A stretch of 9,977 bases of DNA from Pseudomonadota bacterium. GTDB taxonomy: Bacteria > Pseudomonadota > Alphaproteobacteria > Rhizobiales > Devosiaceae. The stretch lies in the NCBI GenBank assembly GCA_023433985.1, contig JAEYTN010000504.1:1-9977 (forward strand). Reading direction: 5' to 3'. Below are positions 1-9,977 of the stretch, in pieces. Under the pieces are notes generated by a model. The model searched no databases, had not been told where the DNA came from, and saw only the letters and a program-made list of their open reading frames with translations. The number at the start of each line of letters is the position of its first letter. Within the stretch, counting starts at the first letter, position 1. The translations under genes and the position numbers were made by a program.

Positions 1-363
1 CTCTACTGGGGCGTGAACTTCATCGAGGGCAACTTCGTCACGCCGAACCTCCTGGGCCGGACCATGACGATCAATCCGTTCATGATCTTCCTGTCGCTGA
101 CCTTCTGGATCTGGGCCTGGGGCCCGGTCGGCGGCCTGGTCGCCGTGCCCTCGCTGCTGATCCTCTACTCGCTGGTGACCCACATCCTGCCCACCAGTTC
201 GGTGTCGCCGCGCAAGGCCCGGCGGCTGGTGAACCAGAAGGCGACCCGCGACATGGCCGAAGCTGAGGCAGAGCCCAAAGCGGTTCCGCCGCAGCCGAGC
301 AAAGCGGTGGTTGGCAAGCCGAGGGCGACGCGGAAGCGTGTCGCGCGGCCCGCTACCCAATAG
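1..363 (+). CDS. AI-2E family transporter, C-terminal part (5' end outside window)
   Basis: This is the last 120 codons of an integral membrane protein of the AI-2E/PerM (YdiK-like) family, read in frame 1 to a TAG stop at 361-363. The visible part opens with the family's C-terminal signature: EGN at fragment residues 9-11, then a Pro and Gly (P15, G18), an FW pair, and the WGPVGGLVAVP segment, all within two hydrophobic membrane segments ending near residue 62. After the last membrane segment comes a hydrophilic tail of roughly 55 residues rich in Ala, Pro, Lys and Arg, which looks disordered and strongly basic at its end. Family members export small molecules or act as ion antiporters; the substrate here cannot be told, and the name does not prove autoinducer transport. 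There is no reason to place the start inside the window, because the conserved reading runs to the left edge. Family assignment is firm, function is not. Confidence 0.85.
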   Translation, partial: LYWGVNFIEGNFVTPNLLGRTMTINPFMIFLSLTFWIWAWGPVGGLVAVPSLLILYSLVTHILPTSSVSPRKARRLVNQKATRDMAEAEAEPKAVPPQPSKAVVGKPRATRKRVARPATQ

Positions 364-446
364 CCGCAGCCCACCTGCCCAACCGTCTGCCTTGACGCCG
401 GGCGGCGCGATCCGCACAGCTAGCATCCTGAAAGAAGGGGTGCGGA

Positions 447-2294
447 ATGGCCGGCGAGGTAACACACGCAGTCGGGGCAGCGGCGCTTGGAGGCGTCGAC
501 CTGGTTCAGGTCGTGGCACTGCTGGCCGCGGGCGTGATCGCTGTGCCGATCTTCCGCCGTCTGGGTCTCGGCTCGGTGCTGGGCTACCTCGCGGCCGGCC
601 TGGTGGTCGGGCCGTTCGGCCTGAGAATCGTCGGCGAGCCGGAATCGGTGCTGCATGCCGCCGAGCTGGGCGTGGTGCTGTTCCTCTTCATCGTTGGGCT
701 GGAGATGGAGCCGAGCCGGCTCTGGGCGCTGCGCAAGCAGATCTTCGGGCTGGGCGTGCTGCAGGTGGGCCTGTGCGGCGCGCTGCTGACGCTGGTCGGC
801 ATCGCCATGGGCTTCGAGCCCGCCATCGCCTTCGTTGCCGGCCTCGGCTTCGTGCTGACCTCGACCGCCATCGTGATGCAGCTGCTTTCCGAGCGCGGCG
901 ACCTGCAGTCGCCCGGGGGCCAGAAGATCGTCTCGATCCTGCTGCTCGAAGACCTCGCCATCGTGCCGCTGCTGGCGGTGGTGGCGCTGCTCTCTCCGAC
1001 TGAAGCCGGCGAAACCGACGCGTGGTCGCGCTGGATCAGCGTCGGCCTCGCCGCGGTCTCCGTCGTGGCTGTGGTCTTCGCCGGCCGCTACGTGCTGAAC
1101 CCCGTGTTCAAGCTGCTCGCGGATTCCAAGGCCCGCGAGGTGATGACCGCGGCGGCGCTGCTCGTCGTGCTCGGCGCCGCCCTGGTGATGGAACTCGGCG
1201 GTCTGTCGATGGCGATGGGCGCGTTTATCGCCGGCGTTCTGCTCTCCACCTCCACCTTCAAGCACCAGCTCGAGGCCGACGTGGAGCCGTTCCGCGGCCT
1301 GCTGCTCGGACTGTTCTTCCTCGCGGTCGGCATGTCGCTCGACCTCAACGTCGTGGCCGCCAACTGGCAGATCGTGGCCCTCACCGTCGCGGCCTACATG
1401 GTGGTGAAGGGCGCGGCGATCTACTTCCTCGCCCGCGTGCTCGGCACACCCAACTCCATGGCCATTGAGCGCGCCGTGCTGATGGCGCAGGGCGGCGAGT
1501 TCGCCTTCGTGCTCTACACCACCGCCACCGCCGGCGGCCTCCTGTCGGCCGATCTCAACGCCACCTTCACGGCTACGGTCATCATTTCCATGGTGCTTAC
1601 GCCGTTCTGCACCATGCTGCTGCGGTTCATGCCGGTGCCGCAGCAATCCTTCGACGGTGTCGCCAAGGTCCGCGACGAGAACCTCACCGGCGACGTGCTG
1701 GTGATCGGCTTCGGCCGCTTCGGCCAGATCGCCAGCCAGCCGCTGCTCGCCAAGGGCCACAAGGTGTCCATCATCGACAACGACACCGACATGATCCGTG
1801 CCGCCGGCCAGTTCGGCATGAAGGTGTATTACGGCGATGGCACCCGCCTCGACATCCTGCGCGCCGCCGGTGCCGAGAATGCCGCCATGATCCTCGTCTG
1901 CGTCGACAAGAAGGAAGCGGCGAGCCGCATCGTCGAGCTTGTCAAGTCGGAGTTCCCGCTCGCCAAGGTACACGCCCGCGCCTTCGACCGCGGCCACGCC
2001 ATCGAGCTGGTGAAGCTCGGGGCCGACTACCAGATGCGCGAAGTGTTCGAGTCCGCGCTGGTCTTCGGCGCACAGACGCTGCGCGAGCTCGGCTCGGACG
2101 AAGGCGAGATCGAGAGCATCATCGATGGCGTGCGCGAGCGCGACCGCCAGCGCTTCGCGGCGCAGATCGTCGGTGGCATACAGGCCGGTCGCGACCTGCT
2201 CATTTCCAACGCCGAGGACCAGGCGCGCGAGAGCGGCACCGTCGCCGGCCCCTCCGAGCCGATCATGCTGGAGGATGAGAAAGCGAAGGTTTGA
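447..2294 (+). CDS. KefB/KefC-type CPA2 potassium/proton antiporter with KTN domain
   Basis: This encodes a 615-residue inner-membrane monovalent cation/proton antiporter of the CPA2 family, close in length to E. coli KefB and KefC (about 600-620). Residues about 17-395 form the hydrophobic Na/H-exchanger domain. Visible motifs are RLGLGSVLGYL (38-48), FIVGLEMEPSRLW (81-93), the buried acidic pair E168-D169 where E. coli KefC has Gln-Asp, and the cytosolic loop HQLEADVEPFRGLLLGLFF (273-291) with the acidic residues linked to gating in KefC. Residues about 415-545 are a KTN/RCK-N Rossmann domain with GFGRFGQ (421-427) and an acidic strand end at D444. The start is ATG 447, six nt after GAAGGGG (434-440). 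Kef proteins efflux potassium and acidify the cytoplasm during electrophile stress under glutathione control. Glutathione control is not shown here, and no kefF/kefG partner lies in the window, so I give no symbol. It may have its own promoter in the 83-nt upstream gap, but none is clear. Confidence 0.92.
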   Translation: MAGEVTHAVGAAALGGVDLVQVVALLAAGVIAVPIFRRLGLGSVLGYLAAGLVVGPFGLRIVGEPESVLHAAELGVVLFLFIVGLEMEPSRLWALRKQIFGLGVLQVGLCGALLTLVGIAMGFEPAIAFVAGLGFVLTSTAIVMQLLSERGDLQSPGGQKIVSILLLEDLAIVPLLAVVALLSPTEAGETDAWSRWISVGLAAVSVVAVVFAGRYVLNPVFKLLADSKAREVMTAAALLVVLGAALVMELGGLSMAMGAFIAGVLLSTSTFKHQLEADVEPFRGLLLGLFFLAVGMSLDLNVVAANWQIVALTVAAYMVVKGAAIYFLARVLGTPNSMAIERAVLMAQGGEFAFVLYTTATAGGLLSADLNATFTATVIISMVLTPFCTMLLRFMPVPQQSFDGVAKVRDENLTGDVLVIGFGRFGQIASQPLLAKGHKVSIIDNDTDMIRAAGQFGMKVYYGDGTRLDILRAAGAENAAMILVCVDKKEAASRIVELVKSEFPLAKVHARAFDRGHAIELVKLGADYQMREVFESALVFGAQTLRELGSDEGEIESIIDGVRERDRQRFAAQIVGGIQAGRDLLISNAEDQARESGTVAGPSEPIMLEDEKAKV

Positions 2295-2360
2295 GGCGCC
2301 CGAGCAAAGTGAATCCCGCGGGCCTTCCCCAACTGTCGATTCAATGCAACAGTGGGCTCT

Positions 2361-2367
2361 AGAGGGG
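2361..2367 (+). promoter_or_regulatory. Ribosome-binding-site-like AGAGGGG upstream of glgP
   Basis: AGAGGGG lies 11 nt before an out-of-frame ATG at 2379 and 31 nt before the glgP ATG at 2399. It is the only good Shine-Dalgarno-like sequence in the glgP leader. It is too far from 2399 for a standard start and suits the ATG at 2379, at a somewhat long spacing. Whether it loads ribosomes directly for glgP or for the short frame is unknown. Confidence 0.4.
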
Positions 2368-2398
2368 AATACATCGCCATGCTGACCGGATTGCCGCA

Positions 2399-4878
<2,480 letters not shown>

Positions 4879-4882
<4 letters not shown>

Positions 4883-7074
4883 CCAAAGAGAGCTGGCAGG
4901 CGGAAGAGAGCGACATCAAGGCGATAGTCGCCGGCCGCCATTCCGATCCGTTCGGCATTCTCGGTCTGCATGAGGTCGGCGGCGCGTGGGTGGCACGCAC
5001 CTTCATCCCGCACGCCGAGACCGTGTCCGCCCGTACGCTCGACAATCGCATCCTGGGCGAACTGCACCGCCGCCACGATGCCGGCTTCTTCGAGGGCAAG
5101 GTGACGGCCACCGGCCGCATGCCCGTGCGCTACCACGCGCGCAACGCAGGCGGCGAATGGGATGTGCTCGATCCCTACAGCTTCGGCCCGGTGCTGGGGC
5201 CCATGGATGACTACTATATCGGGGAAGGCTCGCACCTGAGGCTGTTCGACAAGCTCGGCGCCCACGCGATCGAGTTCGAAGGCGTGAGCGGCACCCACTT
5301 CGCCGTCTGGGCTCCCAATGCGCAGCGCGTCTCCGTCGTCGGCCCGTTCAACGATTGGGATGGCCGCCGCCACCCCATGCGGGTGCGGCTCACTACGGGC
5401 ATCTGGGAAGTCTTCGTCCCCGGAATCGGCCCGGGCGAACTCTACAAGTTCGAGATCGTCGGCCCCAACGGCAAGCTCATCCCGCTCAAGGCCGATCCCT
5501 TCGCCACGCAATCCGAACTCAGGCCGAAGACGGCCTCGGTCGTCGCCGGAACGGCGCCGTTCGAGTGGTCGGATCAGGCCTGGATGGAAGCGCGCGCCAG
5601 CAAGGATTGGCGTCGCCAGCCCGTCTCCATTTACGAGGCGCACCTGGGTTCGTGGCGGCGCCGCGCCGACGGCGGCTTCATGAGCTACGACCAACTCGCC
5701 GAACAGCTCGTCCCCTACGCTGCCGATCTCGGCTACACGCATATCGAGCTGATGCCGATCTCGGAGCATCCTTTCGATCCGAGCTGGGGCTACCAGCCTA
5801 CCGGCCTCTATTCGCCTACCGCGCGCTTCGGTGAACCCGCCGGTTTCGCGCGCTTCGTCGACGCGGCCCATCGGGCAAACCTCGGCGTCATCCTCGACTG
5901 GGTGCCGGCACATTTCCCCACGGACGAGTTCGGGCTCGCCCGCTTCGACGGCACCGCGCTCTACGAGCACCTCGATCCGCGCCAGGGCTACCACCCCGAC
6001 TGGAACACGGCCGTCTACAACTTCGGCCGCAAGGAAGTGGTGAGCTTCCTCGTCAACAACGCGCTCTACTGGCTGGAGCGCTTCCACATCGATGGCCTGC
6101 GCGTCGACGCGGTGGCCTCGATGCTCTACCTCGATTATTCGCGCAAGTCCGGCGAGTGGGTGCCCAACCAATATGGCGGCAACCACAATCTGGAGGCCGT
6201 CGAGTTCCTCAAGCGCGTCAACATGGAGGCCTACCGGCTGCATCCGGGCGTGATGATGATCGCCGAGGAATCCACCTCATGGAGCGGCGTTTCCGCACCG
6301 GCCGACAAGGGTGGGCTCGGCTTCGGCTTCAAGTGGAACATGGGCTTCATGAACGACACGCTGCGTTACATGAGCCGCAACCCCATCCACCGCCGCTACC
6401 ATCATCACGACATGACGTTCGCGGCGCTATACGCTTACGCCGAGAACTTCATCCTTCCCCTGAGCCACGACGAGGTCGTGCATGGCAAGGGCTCGCTGCT
6501 TGCCAAGATGGGCGGCGACGACTGGGCCCAGTTCGCCGGCCTGCGCGCCTATTACGGCTTCATGTGGGGCTGGCCGGGCAAGAAACTGCTGTTTATGGGC
6601 CAGGAATTCGCCCAGCGCGAGGAGTGGAACGAGGCCAAGGGCCTCGACTGGTGGCTGCTCGACGCACCCGCCCATGACGGCATCCGCCGGCTCATCTCCG
6701 ATCTCAACGCCGCCTATCGCGAGCTGCCGGCGCTGCACGCGCGCGACAACGAGCCCGAGGGCTTCCAGTGGCTGATCGGCAATGATCACAACAACTCGGT
6801 CTTCGCGTTCGCCCGCAAGGCGCCGGGCGCCGAACCGATCGTGGTGATCTCCAACATGACTCCCGTGCCGCGCGAAAACTATCGCGTGCCCATGCCGCTT
6901 GCCGGCGCCTGGGTGGAACGGCTCAATACCGATGCCGGTTGGTATGGCGGCACGAACAAGGGCAACCAGGGCAGGGTGGTGGCCCGCGCCAGCGAGGTCG
7001 AAGGGCTCGGACCTTATGCCGACCTCTATCTGCCACCGATGTCGACGCTGTTTTTGAAATACGATCCCGCCTAA
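4879..7074 (+). CDS. glgB: 1,4-alpha-glucan branching enzyme
   Basis: This GH13 branching enzyme of 731 residues (E. coli GlgB is 728) cuts an alpha-1,4 chain and rejoins the piece by an alpha-1,6 bond, making glycogen branched. Order of domains: an N-terminal beta domain (about 1-105, with HSDPFGILGLH near the start), a CBM48 domain (about 118-215, with VWAPNAQRVSVVGPFNDWDG), the catalytic barrel (about 250-610) and a C-terminal beta domain (about 625-731). The catalytic residues are all present: nucleophile D410 in RVDAVASM, acid/base E463 in IAEEST and D531 in LSHDEVVHG, each five residues beyond E. coli D405, E458 and D526. GTG 4879 is chosen as the start because it overlaps the glgP TGA by four bases (GTGA), has GAGAGG 8 nt upstream and matches the family N-terminus. 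It is the long, two-N-domain type typical of proteobacteria. The stop codon lies in the loop of a hairpin preceding glgC. Confidence 0.97.
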
Positions 7075-7080
7075 GCGGGA
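7065..7080 (+). other. Perfect hairpin across the glgB stop codon
   Basis: TCCCGC (7065-7070) and GCGGGA (7075-7080) form a perfect 6-bp stem around the 4-nt loop CTAA, which contains the glgB TAA stop (7072-7074). No run of T follows, so this is not an intrinsic terminator. It ends 4 nt before the glgC Shine-Dalgarno sequence. A ribosome finishing glgB would melt it, so a role in coupling, pausing or mRNA end protection is possible. Chance formation in GC-rich DNA is also possible. Confidence 0.5.
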
Positions 7081-7084
7081 CATC

Positions 7085-7090
7085 AGGAGG
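7085..7090 (+). promoter_or_regulatory. Ribosome-binding site of glgC
   Basis: AGGAGG is a perfect Shine-Dalgarno core, 8 nt before ATG 7099. It is the strongest ribosome-binding site in the window and predicts high initiation for GlgC, the enzyme that usually controls glycogen synthesis. Confidence 0.85.
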
Positions 7091-7098
7091 GACGATCC

Positions 7099-8370
7099 AT
7101 GGCTGACTACCGGACCCCATCGCCTTTGGCGCGCGAGGCGATGGCATATGTGCTGGCCGGCGGGCGCGGCACCCGCTTGTTCGAACTCACCGACCGACGC
7201 GCCAAGCCGGCCGTTTATTTCGGCGGCAAGTCGCGCATCATCGATTTCGCGCTCTCGAACGCGCTGAACTCCGGTATCCGCCGCATCTCGGTGGCAACCC
7301 AGTATCAGGCGCACTCGCTGATCCGGCACCTGCAGCGCGGCTGGAACTTCCTCCGCACCGAGCGAAACGAGAGCTTCGACGTGCTCCCGGCTTCGCAGCG
7401 CGTATCCGAGACGCAGTGGTACGAGGGCACTGCGGATGCCGTGTTCCAGAACATGGACATCATCGAGGACTACGGCCCCCGCTACATCGTGCTGCTCGCC
7501 GGCGACCACATCTACAAGATGGATTACGAGATCATGCTTCGGCAGCACGTCGATACGGGCGCCGACGTGACCATCGGCTGCCTCGAGGTGCCGCGCATGG
7601 AGGCCACCGGCTTCGGCGTCATGCACGTCGATGGGCGCGACCGCATCGTCGATTTCGTCGAAAAGCCGAAGGACCCGCCGGGCATTCCCGACAAGCCGGA
7701 TTACGCGCTCGCCTCCATGGGCATCTACGTCTTCGAGACCCGCTTCCTCATGGAGCAACTCCGCCGCGACGCGCAGACACCCGGCTCGAGCCGCGACTTC
7801 GGCAAGGACATCATCCCCTACATCGTCAAGAACGGCTCGGCCTGGGCGCACCGTTTCCCGCGCTCCTGCGTCCGCTCGCCCAACGAGGAAGTCGCCTACT
7901 GGCGCGACGTCGGCACCGTGGACGCCTACTGGAAGGCCAACATCGACCTCTGCGACGTCACCCCGCAGCTCGACCTCTACGATCGCGACTGGCCGATCTG
8001 GACCTTCGCCGAGATCACCCCGCCGGCCAAGTTCGTGCACGATTTCGACGGCCGCCGCGGCACGGCGGTGAACTCGCTGGTCTCGGGCGATTGCATCATC
8101 TCGGGCGGCGCGCTCGACAAGACGCTGCTCTCGACCGGCAGCCGCGTCCACTCCTATTCGGAACTGCACGAATCCGTCGTGCTGCCCTACTGCACCATCG
8201 GGCGTGGTGCTCGCCTGCGCAAAGTCGTGCTCGATCGAGGCGTCAACGTCCCCGAAGGCCTGGTGATCGGCGAGGACACGAGCTTCGACTCCCAGTGGTT
8301 CCGCCGCACCGATGCCGGCGTGACGCTCGTCACTCAGCCGATGATCGACAAGTACATGGCCAGTCGCTGA
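7099..8370 (+). CDS. glgC: Glucose-1-phosphate adenylyltransferase (ADP-glucose pyrophosphorylase)
   Basis: GlgC makes ADP-glucose and pyrophosphate from ATP and glucose 1-phosphate, the committed and allosterically controlled step of bacterial glycogen synthesis. The protein has 423 residues, as expected for the family. The nucleotidyltransferase domain (about 14-290) shows LAGGRGTRL (19-27), [10 protein letters not shown] (35-44), [10 protein letters not shown] (106-115), [10 protein letters not shown] (134-143) with catalytic D136, and VEKP (187-190) with the sugar-phosphate lysine K189. [12 protein letters not shown] (267-278) follows, then a left-handed beta-helix domain from about 300 to the end. 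The sequence follows Agrobacterium GlgC almost block for block, including the [14 protein letters not shown] opening. That enzyme class is activated by fructose 6-phosphate and pyruvate; the same control here is an inference from similarity. The gene lies 24 nt after glgB and 11 nt before glgA, in the same operon, with its own strong ribosome-binding site. Confidence 0.97.
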   Translation: MADYRTPSPLAREAMAYVLAGGRGTRLFELTDRRAKPAVYFGGKSRIIDFALSNALNSGIRRISVATQYQAHSLIRHLQRGWNFLRTERNESFDVLPASQRVSETQWYEGTADAVFQNMDIIEDYGPRYIVLLAGDHIYKMDYEIMLRQHVDTGADVTIGCLEVPRMEATGFGVMHVDGRDRIVDFVEKPKDPPGIPDKPDYALASMGIYVFETRFLMEQLRRDAQTPGSSRDFGKDIIPYIVKNGSAWAHRFPRSCVRSPNEEVAYWRDVGTVDAYWKANIDLCDVTPQLDLYDRDWPIWTFAEITPPAKFVHDFDGRRGTAVNSLVSGDCIISGGALDKTLLSTGSRVHSYSELHESVVLPYCTIGRGARLRKVVLDRGVNVPEGLVIGEDTSFDSQWFRRTDAGVTLVTQPMIDKYMASR

Positions 8371-8371
8371 C

Positions 8372-8378
8372 GGGAGGA
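8372..8378 (+). promoter_or_regulatory. Ribosome-binding site of glgA
   Basis: GGGAGGA fills most of the 11-nt gap between the glgC stop and ATG 8382. Only 3-4 nt separate the core from the ATG, shorter than the usual spacing. The in-frame sequence stays open far upstream through glgC, but ATG 8382 gives exactly the conserved GlgA N-terminus, so this site decides the start. Confidence 0.7.
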
Positions 8379-8381
8379 CGG

Positions 8382-9977
<1,596 letters not shown>

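Noticed and set aside
392..397. TTGACG before the Kef-type gene as a -35 element
   Set aside because: No -10-like hexamer lies 16-18 nt downstream; the nearest candidate is over 20 nt away. A single hexamer is not enough.
2315..2322. CCCGCGGG after the Kef-type gene as a terminator stem
   Set aside because: It is a bare 8-bp palindrome with no loop and no following T run, and such palindromes are frequent in GC-rich DNA.
7416..8381. Upstream in-frame extension of glgA through glgC, suggesting a fusion or overlapping gene
   Set aside because: The extension is Arg/His-rich shadow translation of glgC in another frame; GlgA homology begins exactly at ATG 8382 behind GGGAGGA.

Overview
The window is a GC-rich stretch of bacterial chromosome, about two-thirds G+C by eye, with every gene on the plus strand. 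The proteins and the gene order glgP-glgB-glgC-glgA-pgm point to an alphaproteobacterium, most likely of the order Hyphomicrobiales (Rhizobiales). GlgC and the start of phosphoglucomutase closely resemble, from memory, their Agrobacterium counterparts. Genus cannot be decided from the sequence alone.

Layout: positions 1-363 hold the 3' end of an AI-2E/PerM-family membrane transporter gene, cut off by the left edge. After an 83-nt gap, 447-2294 encodes a full-length CPA2 (KefB/KefC-type) potassium/proton antiporter with a C-terminal nucleotide-binding KTN (RCK-N) domain. After a further 104 nt, a compact glycogen operon begins: glgP (2399-4882), glgB (4879-7074), glgC (7099-8370), glgA (8382-9848) and pgm (9829 onward, cut by the right edge). 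The operon genes overlap or are separated by at most 24 nt. There are no RNA genes, insertion sequences, CRISPR arrays or gene-free stretches longer than about 105 nt.

The glycogen genes form a complete synthesis and breakdown cycle. Pgm interconverts glucose 6-phosphate and glucose 1-phosphate. GlgC activates glucose 1-phosphate to ADP-glucose. GlgA extends alpha-1,4 chains and GlgB adds alpha-1,6 branches. GlgP releases glucose 1-phosphate from chain ends, and Pgm returns it to central metabolism. A debranching enzyme (glgX) is not in the window; in related bacteria it often follows pgm.

I found no undescribed system. The points worth a second look are local: a 24-codon frame with the better ribosome-binding site just before and across the glgP start, a perfect hairpin with the glgB stop codon in its loop just before the glgC ribosome-binding site, stop/start overlaps at glgP/glgB and glgA/pgm, and a basic, probably disordered tail on the AI-2E-type transporter.
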